Positions 26,233-35,333 of a stretch of 64,000 nucleotides of DNA are shown here, one piece after another (position 1 is the stretch's first letter; every line of letters starts with the position of its first letter). Under the pieces are notes generated by a model. The model was given only the letters and a program-made list of their open reading frames with translations. It did not search any database and was not told the origin of the DNA. Source of the DNA: Bacteroidales bacterium (lineage in GTDB: Bacteria > Bacteroidota > Bacteroidia > Bacteroidales > Tenuifilaceae); the NCBI GenBank assembly GCA_003818205.1, contig RPRQ01000008.1, positions 35,496 through 99,495 of the forward strand. Direction: 5' to 3'. Made by a program: the position numbers and the translations under genes.

Positions 26233-26754
26233 ATGGAAACAAGGATAGAAAACATACTTACTGTTACCAAAAAATTGATATTGCTTTCAGCAACTACCTT
26301 GCTATCAATAGCGTTGATATTCGGAGCGACTCTCTTTTGGGGTAATAAGCTAATGATTTCGTGGATATGTATCATGTGCGGTATATTAGGAGGGTTTGTT
26401 AGTATTCAACAAAGAATAAAAAAAATTTCCAGTAAAGAGTTGCAATTATTATCTAAATCTTGGTTTCAGATTCTGCTTATACCCATTTATGGAGGTATTT
26501 TTTCTTTGATTCTTTATGTGATTTTCTTATCAAATATGCTCAGCGGTCAGTTTTTCCCATCTTTTAATTTCCCCTCAATACCAGAATCAGGGGTTGATAC
26601 TGTCTATTTACAAAATTTCTTAATTAATACATATCCCCAATCCGGTCAAGATTTAGCAAAATTGATTTTTTGGTGTTTCCTTGCTGGATTTTCTGAGAGA
26701 TTTGTACCTCAAGTAATTTCTAATATTTCAAATGAAACTGAACAACCAAAATAG
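26233..26754 (+). CDS. Small membrane protein of unknown function
   Basis: This 173-residue protein has about four hydrophobic helices (near 14-32, 36-52, 80-100 and 140-153). The C-terminal segment 'FLAGFSERFVPQVISNI' matches a short motif I associate with uncharacterised bacterial membrane proteins; the family role is unknown. It is 173 bp downstream of the orphan gene at 25424 in the same orientation, and the inverted repeat E2 begins 22 bp after its stop. The pair may be a two-gene unit, possibly carried together. Confidence 0.6.
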   Translation: METRIENILTVTKKLILLSATTLLSIALIFGATLFWGNKLMISWICIMCGILGGFVSIQQRIKKISSKELQLLSKSWFQILLIPIYGGIFSLILYVIFLSNMLSGQFFPSFNFPSIPESGVDTVYLQNFLINTYPQSGQDLAKLIFWCFLAGFSERFVPQVISNISNETEQPK

Positions 26755-26776
26755 TACAAATTTTTGTTACAAGTAA

Positions 26777-26885
26777 ACTAGTGTTATGTTAATCATACGA
26801 TGACGTAATAGCATTCAGGGCTACAACCGACGGGTTAACCCGTCGGTTAAAATAAAAATGTAATACATACTTAACATTACACTAA
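26777..26885. repeat. Palindromic repeat element E2 (intact copy)
   Basis: The ends are 'actagtgttatgttaa' (26777-26792) and 'ttaacattacactaa' (26871-26885), inverted with few mismatches. The same 22-bp perfect palindrome as in E1 lies at 26826-26847. Positions 26777-26849 match E1 (25019-25089) on the opposite strand, so E1 and E2 form an inverted pair around two orphan genes. Confidence 0.7.
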
Positions 26886-26974
26886 ATCATTAAACCACCG
26901 CCAACACACGCTAATATCCTGCTGGGTAGAGATGTCGCTACCATAACTTCTCGTAACTTAGCTTTTATGGAGGA

Positions 26975-27065
26975 TATCCCTCCACCAAATCCCTTATCAC
27001 TACTGAGGCGATAAAACAGTCAAAGATAGGTGGCATATAGGAGATAGTACCAACACCTTTTTCTT
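26975..27065 (-). pseudogene. Detached 3' fragment of tcdA
   Basis: The 80 bp at 26975-27054 match 31455-31534, the 3' end of tcdA, with only two differences; weaker similarity runs about 15 bp further. On the minus strand it encodes VGTISYMPPIFDCFIAS... through RDLVEG, the TcdA C-terminus with one Gly-to-Asp change and no stop codon at the original place. It directly follows the stop of the ABC permease gene. It is a direct repeat 4,480 bp from the intact gene end. Confidence 0.8.
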
Positions 27066-27066
27066 G

Positions 27067-28380
27067 TTATCCCTTAATGATATACCTAATCAAAGTGCCT
27101 ATTTTAGGCCGTTTACCCTGAAAAATAATGGCTGACCGAAAAATACGAGCACCTGCCCATACGCAAAAAAATGTGAATAGCACAACGCCTATCAAACCTA
27201 CTATTGGTTGCCAAATGGGAATGGTCACAGAAGTTGACTGTCGTAAAAGCATAATCATAGGAGTCCATAGTGGGAAAAGCGATAAACCAGTGGCTAATTT
27301 ACCCAGTGGATCCATAATCACTGGCATCATGAAGAATAGTGGTAGAATTATTGGAAGCATTGCTGGGAACTGGATTGCCTGAGCATCCTTTGAGTCGTTA
27401 CAGGAAGCCCCAAGTGCCGCCATGATAGAGCCTACCATTATAATATTGAGCAACATGTAAGCAAAGAACCAAGGTAATACATCATATGGAATTACATCAC
27501 TCATTCCCATTTTTCTTAGTGTAATAACTGCCCCTAAAACATAGATTGTAGAAGTGGTAAGCGAAACACCTAGGCCTCCAATTATTTTTCCCATCATAAA
27601 CTGCCACGGTGTAACTGAACCCAATAACACCTCTGCAACCCTTTCACTTTTCTCCTCCATAACAGAAGAGAGAAGTGGAACAGCTGACATCATCAGCATC
27701 ATGAACATCAAAAAAATTAGGAAATAGGGAATAAGAATTGCCTGCGTCTCGTTTACCTCTTTGGCATCAATTACCTTACCCGTTTTGCTATCAACCTTTA
27801 AAAGGCCCATACTCTCAGTACCAACCCAGTAAAATAGGTCATTAATCTTTTTCGGATCCACTCCAAATTCAACAACCCTCATCTCGCGTATCTTATTGTT
27901 AATAACATTACTAAGCCACTCTCTGACATTATCAACCGCAGAGTTCTCAGCAAAGTAAAATATCCTTGATTGTTCCTCTCCAAAATGAGGGTGTACTACG
28001 TCAACCCCAATCTGTAAAAAAGCATGGATTTCTTTATTGCGTATCCTATTACTTAAATCCAACTTCTGTTGTAATGGGTTTACTGTATCAGGGTGAACAA
28101 TTTCGATGAAATACAGTGGCGAAATTTGCTCTTTCTTATCATCGTAAATATTGTTTTTATTCCAGTTCTCTGCTGTTTTTATAATATGCTCACCCATCAA
28201 ACCCGAATAGTCCAAAACTACTACTTTCTTATCCGAGAGATCGATCTTGTCCTTAAACAGCGTTAGTACAATTAGCCCCCCTCCCATAAAAACTGGGAGA
28301 AGAAGAAGAGAGATCAGAAATGCTTTAGTTCTGACCGCTGCACGATATTCGCGCTTTGCTATTACAAATGATTTATTCAT
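27067..28380 (-). CDS. ABC transporter permease, NatB/ABC-2 type
   Basis: The start at 28380 (MNKSFVIAKREYRAAVRTK...) has GGAGG just before it and overlaps the ATPase stop by 8 bp; an upstream ATG at 28425 lies inside the ATPase gene and is less likely. The 437-residue protein has a first helix near 20-40, a large extracytoplasmic domain (about 45-215) and about five further helices, the plan of NatB and other ABC-2 exporters ('SAVPLLSSVMEEKSERVAEV' is the typical elbow segment). It forms an exporter with the ATPase encoded upstream. The substrate is unknown (NatAB of Bacillus exports sodium). Confidence 0.88.
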   Translation of the reverse strand: MNKSFVIAKREYRAAVRTKAFLISLLLLPVFMGGGLIVLTLFKDKIDLSDKKVVVLDYSGLMGEHIIKTAENWNKNNIYDDKKEQISPLYFIEIVHPDTVNPLQQKLDLSNRIRNKEIHAFLQIGVDVVHPHFGEEQSRIFYFAENSAVDNVREWLSNVINNKIREMRVVEFGVDPKKINDLFYWVGTESMGLLKVDSKTGKVIDAKEVNETQAILIPYFLIFLMFMMLMMSAVPLLSSVMEEKSERVAEVLLGSVTPWQFMMGKIIGGLGVSLTTSTIYVLGAVITLRKMGMSDVIPYDVLPWFFAYMLLNIIMVGSIMAALGASCNDSKDAQAIQFPAMLPIILPLFFMMPVIMDPLGKLATGLSLFPLWTPMIMLLRQSTSVTIPIWQPIVGLIGVVLFTFFCVWAGARIFRSAIIFQGKRPKIGTLIRYIIKG

Positions 28381-29281
28381 AACCTCCATTTTTTTCAGGT
28401 CTGGCAATTCGGATAAAAATATCATTCAATGAGGGTGAGGCAATTTCAAATTTTGTCACCCTTGTTTTTGAGATAATGTCTGATAGGATTTGTTGCGAAT
28501 CAGTTCCTGGAATCATTCTAAGTTCCTGAATCTGTCCAAAATCATTTATTTTTTCTATTCCAGCAATCCCATTAAGCATAGAGACCCCTCCTTCCATTTG
28601 AATTCTTATGGTATCCTGACCAAACTGCTTTTGTATTGATTCAAGGGTACCATCAAGAACCTTTTTCCCTTTATAGATCATAGAAATAAAATCGCACATC
28701 TTTTCTGCTACGGACATATCGTGAGTACTGAAAACAATGGTTGATCCTTTGGCTCTAAGATCGAGGATTACCTCTTTGATAATTTCAGCATTTACTGGAT
28801 CCAGCCCGCTGAATGGCTCATCAAGGATAATAATCTCGGGCTTATTGATTATTGTAATGATGAATTGAACCTTCTGGCTCATTCCCTTGCTTAGGGTCTC
28901 AACCTTTTTCTTTGCCCAATTCGACAGGTCGAATTTTTCGAGCCAATAATCAGCTTCACGCGAAGGGTTGGATACATGTTTCAACTCTCCGTAAAAACTG
29001 ATCAGCTCTTTTACCTTCATTTTTTTGTATAACCCTCTCTCTTCTGGAAGGTAGCCAACCCTATCCAGAAGGTTTCCTGCTTGCTCACCATTAAAGACTT
29101 TGATTATTCCGCTATCGGGGTAGAAGATATTCATTATCATCCTAATGGTGGTTGTCTTCCCCGATCCGTTTGGACCAATGAATCCGTAAATGCTACCCTC
29201 TGGCACATCAAGGGAAAGATCATTTACAGCAACATTTTTACCAAAGCTTTTCGTGATATGATTCAACTCTATGACATTCAT
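28373..29281 (-). CDS. ABC transporter ATP-binding protein, NatA type
   Basis: The 302-residue nucleotide-binding protein shows Walker A GPNGSGKTT (36-44), the signature LSKGMSQ (130-136), Walker B IIILDEPFSGLDP (150-162) and the switch histidine in 'VFSTHDMS'. The extra C-terminal domain of about 80 residues is usual for NatA/CcmA-like exporters. Its last 8 bp overlap the permease start, so the two are translationally coupled. The regulator-like gene lies 24 bp upstream, giving a probable three-gene unit. Confidence 0.92.
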   Translation of the reverse strand: MNVIELNHITKSFGKNVAVNDLSLDVPEGSIYGFIGPNGSGKTTTIRMIMNIFYPDSGIIKVFNGEQAGNLLDRVGYLPEERGLYKKMKVKELISFYGELKHVSNPSREADYWLEKFDLSNWAKKKVETLSKGMSQKVQFIITIINKPEIIILDEPFSGLDPVNAEIIKEVILDLRAKGSTIVFSTHDMSVAEKMCDFISMIYKGKKVLDGTLESIQKQFGQDTIRIQMEGGVSMLNGIAGIEKINDFGQIQELRMIPGTDSQQILSDIISKTRVTKFEIASPSLNDIFIRIARPEKNGGYE

Positions 29282-29305
29282 AATTCAACCGTTTTTATTG
29301 AATAA

Positions 29306-29908
29306 TTATGTATTAGTCTCGATTACATCAAATTCAACTAGAACATTTACAATATCAACTATTTCAGGGGTATTTAACACATCAATACCTGCTTTATTCA
29401 TAATTTCCTTTATTGTGATATAATCCGCGCTAGGGAAAGGAAGATGGAATAAGAACTTACCCTGTGGAATTGAAAGGTTAATTTTTCTCTCTTTACGATC
29501 GCGACCTTCACCTACCCAGATTACAATATTGCTTAAATAATCGTTACTTCTGGATGTTGTAAATTTCACCTTTGCATTCTTTTTCTCCCTGATCTTCAGG
29601 CTAATTCTCGAATCAGAAAAGTCTTCGTCCTGACAAAGCAGTGTTAAATCGATATCCATCGAGATTTGCTTAACCTTTAACCAATACCTAAAATAGGGTC
29701 TCTTACCTTCATAAACCTCTTCCTTATTGAGTATCTCAAGTTTACGCATATCCTCCAGAAAATCCTGAACAGTTTTAATATGAAGATTAAGTCGTGATGC
29801 CGCCTCAGATGCTGAAATACTTTTATATGTTGCAAGAAGCCGGAAGAGATCTTCGGCATAATCCTTTGAAATATAGGAACCCAGTATCGCTGCTTGTTTG
29901 AAATCCAT
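29306..29908 (-). CDS. Winged-helix regulator-like protein
   Basis: The N-terminal 80 residues of this 200-residue protein form a winged helix-turn-helix: 'AEDLFRLLATYKSISASEAA' then 'SRLNLHIKTVQDFLEDMRKL' and the wing 'RPYFRYWLKV'. This resembles ArsR/DUF-type repressors. The C-terminal 110 residues are beta-rich and not recognised. It begins an operon with the NatAB-like exporter 24 bp downstream, so it plausibly controls that exporter. No metal-binding cysteine pair of the ArsR kind is present. Confidence 0.7.
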   Translation of the reverse strand: MDFKQAAILGSYISKDYAEDLFRLLATYKSISASEAASRLNLHIKTVQDFLEDMRKLEILNKEEVYEGKRPYFRYWLKVKQISMDIDLTLLCQDEDFSDSRISLKIREKKNAKVKFTTSRSNDYLSNIVIWVGEGRDRKERKINLSIPQGKFLFHLPFPSADYITIKEIMNKAGIDVLNTPEIVDIVNVLVEFDVIETNT

Positions 29909-29955
29909 TAATTGAAATTAAATCTGAAGTTCATTGTAAGATTAACTCAATGTAG

Positions 29956-30768
29956 TTATTTTGCTGATTTTAATTCTGTTACTATTCTTGATTCGAGTCC
30001 TTTTTGATAATAATCAAGAAATCTTATAAAAATATTGGCCATTGATGAGCATAGCTGATCAAAACTCAACCGCTCTTTATAATCTCTATAATCTTTTTCA
30101 GAAATCTTTACCCTGATATTTCCATTATAATCGAGAATAATATGACTCACTTCCGTAACCTCTTTAATAGCCAAAATGCTAGTATTCATCGAAAATGCAA
30201 GAGCAATATAGTTCTCATAATAGAAAGGACGGGCAACATAGTAGCTATGTAGAATCCTTGCAAAACCTAGCAATTCATCCTTACCACACTCAACCTTTCC
30301 AGCAGAATAAAGACGTTCAGTAAACCCTTCGCTCGTTTGACATATCCTCTCAGAGGCAAGTCTAAACAACCTACGCGAATTAATTTCAAACCGTTCGTGG
30401 CAGTAAAAAGATTGCCAGTTTATTACGACAAAGAGTATAGTAACAATAAAACATACTAAATAAATAGCTTTGAAAATGGCAGAATGACCTGAAAAACTAA
30501 ATGAAGCAAAAAATGTAGTAACTCCCATTAATATCCCTAGAATTGGGTATATCCAATTTTTGTACCTAAACCACTGAATAACTCCAAATACAATAAAAAA
30601 TAATCCAACAAGCGATATTGCAAAGTATGGAGTTATAATAATCTCATACCCCTTTTTTATTAAATATTCTCTTATGACAATTTCTACAAGTGCAATTATG
30701 TACGAGGTTAATACTCCAATTGGATAAATCCATCCAATCGATATCCTTATTTTTGATTGATAACTCAT
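29956..30768 (-). CDS. Four-helix membrane protein of unknown function
   Basis: From the preferred ATG at 30768 (MSYQSKIRISIGW...; another at 30810) this is 270 residues. Four helices cover about residues 10-32, 48-68, 72-92 and 98-118, followed by a soluble cytoplasmic domain of about 150 residues ('CHERFEINSRRLFRLASERI', 'YYENYIALAFSMN') that is mostly helical. No catalytic motif is evident and I do not know the family. It lies 47 bp upstream of the regulator gene, on the same strand, inside the tcdA-repeat-bounded block. Confidence 0.55.
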   Translation of the reverse strand: MSYQSKIRISIGWIYPIGVLTSYIIALVEIVIREYLIKKGYEIIITPYFAISLVGLFFIVFGVIQWFRYKNWIYPILGILMGVTTFFASFSFSGHSAIFKAIYLVCFIVTILFVVINWQSFYCHERFEINSRRLFRLASERICQTSEGFTERLYSAGKVECGKDELLGFARILHSYYVARPFYYENYIALAFSMNTSILAIKEVTEVSHIILDYNGNIRVKISEKDYRDYKERLSFDQLCSSMANIFIRFLDYYQKGLESRIVTELKSAK

Positions 30769-30948
30769 GATAGTTAATGTTTTATATACTTCATTTATTT
30801 TGAAGTACACAAATATATAACTATTAAACCATAAAAGTCAAGTGATTTTGAAAATATTTTAAAAATATATATAAGATCCTGTGCAGATGTAGATTAATAA
30901 AGAAACGAATAAAAATCTTTAGGAATCCTTGATCAGGTATTGAATATT

Positions 30949-31295
30949 TTAACGTGAGTTCGATATTAGAAATGATAATAATTTTCTAGTTTGCAATTTG
31001 TTACGCATTTATATTCTGTGTTGGAATGATGGAACTGGAGCGATCCGGCAACTGCCGGACGACGAAGTCAATATTGGACCAATGGGGATTCTTCTAGCAT
31101 TTTTTCTTCCAAAATTGGCTGCGCCGAACTAGCTTCGCTGAGCTCACTACGTTCGGTTCGCAAGCTCGGTTCCATTTTTCCCTGCCTACCCTGCCTACCG
31201 GCAGGCAGGCGGCAGGCAGGCATTCTTCCAATTAATCCATAATGATATAATATAAACAAGCAGTTAAACTAGTTCTTGCATAGAACTGATGTTAT
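30949..31295. mobile_element. Non-autonomous element with a TTAACGTGAGTTCGAT end
   Basis: The left end at 30949-30964 is identical to that of the nested element at 24.7 kb; the right end (about 31280-31295) has decayed. Internal similarity to the 24.7-kb copy includes 'tttgcaatttgttac' and 'cattcttccaattaatc' close to the ends. The centre holds a palindromic CCTGCC/GGCAGG tract (31170-31220) and a block 'agctagttcggcgcagcc' (complement, about 31118-31136) also seen at 47.2 kb. It fills most of the gap between the membrane protein and tcdA. Confidence 0.6.
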
Positions 31296-31453
31296 TTTAG
31301 CTATTCAACTCTACTATGTTTTATTAAAATTAAAAAAGGGTAATACTTTTTTCAGTATTATTGGGAAATGAAGAATTGAGTGCAATCCATTTTGTAATAT
31401 CTTTTCTCAGGATTACTCAGCGCTAAATTTTTAATAGAATATCACAAAGGAAT

Positions 31454-32173
31454 CTATCCCTCCACCAAATCCCTTATCACTACTGAGGCGATAAAACAGC
31501 CAAAGATAGGTGGCATATAAGAGATAGTACCAACGGTTGTTTTCTTGTTGGGTTCGCCCACGCATGGAACCATTACCTCATCGGGTACCGGCTCGGAGGA
31601 GAATACCACCTTAAACCCATCGCGAATCCCTAATCTATGAAGTCGTTTCCGAAGGATACGAGCAAGTGGACAGTTATGCGATTCGGAGATATCGGCAACT
31701 TCGATCAGCGAAGGGTTAACCTTACCCCCAGCGCCCATTGAGCTTACAACCCGATGACCATACTTTATACAATCGTGAATAAGAAATATTTTGGGTGAAA
31801 GGGTGTCAATTGCATCTACCACGTAATCATAGGGGTGAGCTATTACCTCATAAATCCTATCATCGCGAATATACTCCTGAATAATATGTAGTTTAAGTTC
31901 AGGATTGATATCGAGTAACCTTTTGCCCATGTACTCAGCCTTTGGCTGTCCAAGTGAGCTAGTTAATGCTGGTAATTGGCGATTTTTGTTGGTTATGTGG
32001 ATAGAATCCCCATCAATAATGGTCATCGCCCCCACTCCTGCTCTACAAATCTGTTCAGCGGCATATGCTCCAACGCCACCAAGACCAACAATAAGAACAT
32101 GGCTATTTTTTAATTTCTCGATTTTTTCAGAACCTAAAAGTAGTTCGGTCCGCTCTAACCAATTCATCGGCAT
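31454..32173 (-). CDS. tcdA: tRNA threonylcarbamoyladenosine dehydratase
   Basis: TcdA (CsdL) is an E1-like ATP-dependent enzyme that cyclises t6A to ct6A at position 37 of ANN-decoding tRNAs. The 239-residue protein shows the nucleotide loop 'LIVGLGGVGAYAAEQICRAG' (27-46), 'DGDSIHITNKNRQ' (54-66) with the Arg/Gln of the ThiF family, and 'DYVVDAIDTLSPK'. Length fits TcdA rather than MoeB or ThiF (no C-terminal rhodanese). Its 3' end is duplicated 4.5 kb away at 26975-27054. The TatD-family gene lies upstream on the same strand. Confidence 0.92.
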   Translation of the reverse strand: MPMNWLERTELLLGSEKIEKLKNSHVLIVGLGGVGAYAAEQICRAGVGAMTIIDGDSIHITNKNRQLPALTSSLGQPKAEYMGKRLLDINPELKLHIIQEYIRDDRIYEVIAHPYDYVVDAIDTLSPKIFLIHDCIKYGHRVVSSMGAGGKVNPSLIEVADISESHNCPLARILRKRLHRLGIRDGFKVVFSSEPVPDEVMVPCVGEPNKKTTVGTISYMPPIFGCFIASVVIRDLVEG

Positions 32174-32277
32174 CCAAATAGAGTTTTTGGTTTTTAATTA
32201 TTTCCCTTATGAGTTGGATTATTCACACGATAAATTACTACAACGCTCCTATCTTCCGACTCCTGCCTCCTCATCAA

Positions 32278-32925
32278 TCACTTTTTAAAAAACTCTGCAA
32301 AATTATAATTAATCTGCTCGTCTAGATCGCGGTAAGTAACACTTTTTATCTTTGATACGGTTGTGTACAAATACTTCAACGAGACATCAGCATCGTCGGT
32401 TTCAATAAAGATTCTATCTAATGGCACAGTTCTGATTGCTTCTTGCAAACCCTCCGAAGCATTCAGGGTCTCTGGTCCAAATGATAGGTATATGCCAAAA
32501 TTTAGTAATTGCTTCGCAAGTTCGGATTGTCCACGAAACCCATGAATGGCCCAGGGCATTGAGGGCTTTAGCCGTTTCCTCACATCAAGAAGTTCAACCC
32601 ATGCCCTAACGCAATGGATAATAACAGGTTTTTGCGATTTCTCGGCAATCAGCACCTGCTTTTCGAACATCTCAATTTGTTTCTCGATTGGAGCTCCACG
32701 ATGCTTATCCAGCCCAACTTCACCAATAGCGATTACATTATTACGCTTTACTAAATCTTTTAGTAACAACAGCTGTGAATCTATATCGCTATTTTCTGAA
32801 TACCAAGGGTGAATACCTACCGTAAAAAGATCATGTGGGGTTATCTTCTCTACCTCTGAAATCATTAAACTACGAACTGACGTGACAGTATCAGCAGGGG
32901 TTTGATGCGTGTGGAAATCAATCAT
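32278..32925 (-). CDS. TatD-family metal-dependent hydrolase
   Basis: TatD-like proteins are cytoplasmic metal-dependent nucleases or deaminase-fold hydrolases. In 215 residues it shows MIDFHTH (1-7, metal ligands), 'GIHPWYS' near 37-43, 'AIGEVGLDK' (ligand Glu, about 65-73), 'PVIIHCVRAW' (about 99-108), 'HGFRG' and 'FIETDDADVS' (ligand Asp). It is shorter than E. coli TatD (260) but in the range of Bacteroidota members, and the conserved ends are present. It is 104 bp upstream of tcdA. Confidence 0.88.
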   Translation of the reverse strand: MIDFHTHQTPADTVTSVRSLMISEVEKITPHDLFTVGIHPWYSENSDIDSQLLLLKDLVKRNNVIAIGEVGLDKHRGAPIEKQIEMFEKQVLIAEKSQKPVIIHCVRAWVELLDVRKRLKPSMPWAIHGFRGQSELAKQLLNFGIYLSFGPETLNASEGLQEAIRTVPLDRIFIETDDADVSLKYLYTTVSKIKSVTYRDLDEQINYNFAEFFKK

Positions 32926-33068
32926 TTTCTGCTATTTAGTGGAGGGTAAAGGTAGTACAATAAACCCATCAAATCCCTCTTTTCCCTAAATAAGAATGTT
33001 TTAAGTAATTTTCATTGTTCTGCCGAATCGTTATCGTTTGATTTTATTAAATTTACGAAAAAGGAGCA

Positions 33069-33371
33069 ATGAATAGAGCATTAATAAATAGACTAACGAA
33101 CTATTTTGCCAACCAGCCCATAGAACGGGCATGGATATTTGGGTCTTATGCCCGCTCTGAAGAGAATTCGCAAAGCGACATTGATATTTTGGTGAATTTT
33201 AGTCCTGAAGCAAAAATAACACTTTTCAAATACATTCATATTGTCAATGAATTGGAAAGATTAACTGGGAAGAAAGTGGATTTGGTTGAAGATGGTCAGC
33301 TGAAACAATTTGCTATTAAAAGTTCTGAAAACGAAAGAATACTAATCTATGAGAGAAAAGCCCAGGGATAG
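33069..33371 (+). CDS. mntA: MntA-type nucleotidyltransferase antitoxin
   Basis: The 100-residue MNT-domain protein has the nucleotidyltransferase signature 'GSYARSEENSQSDID' (G25, S26, D37, D39) and a third acidic residue D71 in 'KKVDLVED'. MntA proteins neutralise the HepT toxin by adding AMP to a tyrosine of HepT. The start follows AAGGAG at 33061-33066, an unusually clear ribosome site for this genome. The HepT gene overlaps its end by 23 bp, as is usual for this type VII toxin-antitoxin module. Confidence 0.9.
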   Translation: MNRALINRLTNYFANQPIERAWIFGSYARSEENSQSDIDILVNFSPEAKITLFKYIHIVNELERLTGKKVDLVEDGQLKQFAIKSSENERILIYERKAQG

Positions 33372-33657
33372 AGAACGGTTGAATCACATGATTGAATCCA
33401 TTGACAATATTCTTGAGTTTGCCAAAGGTAAAACGTTTAACACCTATAAAAAGGATAAAATCCTTCGATTTGCCATAATTAAAAATCTTGAAATCATCGG
33501 GGAAGCAGCCTACCTACTGACCAAGGAATTTAAATCAGACCACGATGACGTAGAATGGAATGATATGATTGGAATGCGTCATATTCTAGTGCATGGCTAT
33601 TACCAAATTAAAGATGAAATAATATGGCTACCATTGAAACAGAGCTTATTCCACTAA
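33349..33657 (+). CDS. hepT: HepT-like ribonuclease toxin (DUF86), C-terminus altered by frameshift
   Basis: HepT toxins are dimeric RNases of the HEPN fold. The 102-residue product has the active-site motif RX4HXY as R77-HILV-H82-G-Y84; Y84 is the expected AMPylation site for MntA. After W93 the protein ends 'LPLKQSLFH'. One base out of frame (from 33630) the DNA reads TIETELIPLKE then TAA at 33663, which fits the family's ending 'W.TI...L..LK' much better. A single-base deletion near 33628-33630 is therefore likely. Active-site residues are upstream of it, so activity may persist. Confidence 0.85.
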   Translation: MREKPRDRERLNHMIESIDNILEFAKGKTFNTYKKDKILRFAIIKNLEIIGEAAYLLTKEFKSDHDDVEWNDMIGMRHILVHGYYQIKDEIIWLPLKQSLFH

Positions 33658-33783
33658 AAGAATAAATCACTCAGTTACTTTTATTAGAATAAAAAAATTG
33701 GCACCTATTCACCACGAACCTGCCATCATGCAGTCTGGCTTAGCATTCTTTGCATGAACCCTAGTTAGCGTCTCTAAGAAAAC

Positions 33784-33975
33784 TCAATAAACCTGAAATT
33801 CCAAATACCAAAACTCAAAAAACAATCAAATCCCAATTATTTAAGTGCCAAATATTCAAATTGTTTTGAGATTTTAAGTTTTATCATTTGGGTTTTATTT
33901 GTAATTTGATCTTTGCCTACCTTCTCTGTCTGGTCGGTAGGCAGGGCAAGCAGGAAATTTGGAATTTTCTTATTG
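33784..33975. repeat. Palindromic AT-rich repeat between hepT and pepT
   Basis: Inverted ends 'aaattccaaat' (33796-33806) and 'atttggaattt' (33957-33967) bracket a stretch of 'aaactcaaaa' and 'gttttgag' segments that pair with each other, plus a CCTACC/GGTAGGCAGG tract (33916-33943). It fills the 330-bp gap and has no coding capacity. Confidence 0.5.
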
Positions 33976-33989
33976 ACACTAGTTAAAAT

Positions 33990-35225
33990 CTATTTTGAAA
34001 CGTATAGCTCAATAATCTTCAGCATCACCTCCGATGCTTTTTCCATACTATCAACAGGGACAAACTCATACTTCCCGTGATAGTTTAAGCCACCCGTAAA
34101 AAGATTAGGGCAAGGTAATCCCATATACGATAAGCGAGCACCATCGGTTCCCCCACGAATGGGACGAACCAAAGGCTTAACCCCTACCTGCTCCATCGCC
34201 TTTATGGCAGTGTCAACAATATGATAAACTGGTTCAACCATCTCACGCATATTGAAGTACTGATCGGTCAACTCTAGCTTTATAGTTCCCTCACCATACT
34301 TTGAGCTGATGAAATTGGCAATTTTTTCGACGTACACCTTTCTTTCCACGAACTTTTCACGTGAATGGTCGCGAATAATATACTGGAGCATAGCGTTCTC
34401 AACATCACCCTCCATCTTGGTTAAATGATAGAAGCCCTCATAATCCTGAGTATGTTCAGGTCGTTCTGTTACAGGCAACAACGAGTTAAACTCCATGGCG
34501 ATATGCAAAGCATTCTTCATCTTATTCTTTGCGTATCCAGGATGTACATTTCGGCCCTGAATATAAACCTTTGCACCCGCAGCGTTGAAATTCTCAAACT
34601 CCAGTTCGCCAATCATTCCGCCATCCATTGTATATGCAAAATCAGCGTTAAACTTCTTAACTTCAAAATGGTCAGCACCACGACCAATTTCCTCATCAAC
34701 GGTGAAACTGATTCTGATTTTACCATGTTTGAACTCAGGGTGATTAACCATATACTCCAACGAGGTCATAATCTCGGCAATTCCTGCTTTATCATCAGCA
34801 CCAAGCAGGGTTGTACCATCGGTAACGATAAGGGTTTGCCCGATATAGTCTTTTAGCTCAGGAAAATCCTTAACTCCAAGAATTACATTATTCTCCTTAT
34901 GAAGAACAATGTCTTTCCCATCGTAATTCTCGATTAATCGAGGATTCACATTGGTTCCGCTCATATCGGGGGCAGTATCCATATGCGCTAAGAATCCAAT
35001 GGTAGGAATAGCCTTATCAGTATTTGCTGGCAAAGTTGCCATTACATAGCCCCACTCATCAAGCGAAATATTATGTAAACCAAGCGTCTCCAATTCTTTC
35101 ACAAGTACATTTGCTAAATCGAATTGCTTTTTGGTGCTCGGAAAAGTTGTAGAATTGTCGTCGCTCGTGGTATCGATTTTTACGTACCGGATAAAGCGGT
35201 CTATAAGGGATTGTTTGTTTATCAT
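33990..35225 (-). CDS. pepT: Peptidase T (tripeptide aminopeptidase)
   Basis: PepT (family M20B) removes the N-terminal residue of tripeptides using two zinc ions. From the ATG at 35225 ([11 protein letters not shown]...) the protein has 411 residues, the family length; an upstream ATG adds six residues. Metal and catalytic motifs are visible: '[14 protein letters not shown]' (about 77-90, His and Asp), '[14 protein letters not shown]' (about 140-153, bridging Asp), '[14 protein letters not shown]' (general-base Glu pair) and '[18 protein letters not shown]'. It is a single-gene unit in the cytoplasm. Confidence 0.95.
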   Translation of the reverse strand: MINKQSLIDRFIRYVKIDTTSDDNSTTFPSTKKQFDLANVLVKELETLGLHNISLDEWGYVMATLPANTDKAIPTIGFLAHMDTAPDMSGTNVNPRLIENYDGKDIVLHKENNVILGVKDFPELKDYIGQTLIVTDGTTLLGADDKAGIAEIMTSLEYMVNHPEFKHGKIRISFTVDEEIGRGADHFEVKKFNADFAYTMDGGMIGELEFENFNAAGAKVYIQGRNVHPGYAKNKMKNALHIAMEFNSLLPVTERPEHTQDYEGFYHLTKMEGDVENAMLQYIIRDHSREKFVERKVYVEKIANFISSKYGEGTIKLELTDQYFNMREMVEPVYHIVDTAIKAMEQVGVKPLVRPIRGGTDGARLSYMGLPCPNLFTGGLNYHGKYEFVPVDSMEKASEVMLKIIELYVSK

Positions 35226-35333
35226 AGTTAATATAGTTAACAACTTATAGTTAACACCTGCCTACCGCAGGCAGGGTTGACAGAATAAATAGTTCTAACT
35301 TGATTTTTAAACTTCTAAATTATACAATTTACA

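Noticed and set aside
31068..31259. 63-codon minus-strand frame encoding LPAGRQGRQ-type repeats
   Set aside because: It is a translation of the CCTGCC/GGCAGG tract inside a repeat element and has no protein-like character.
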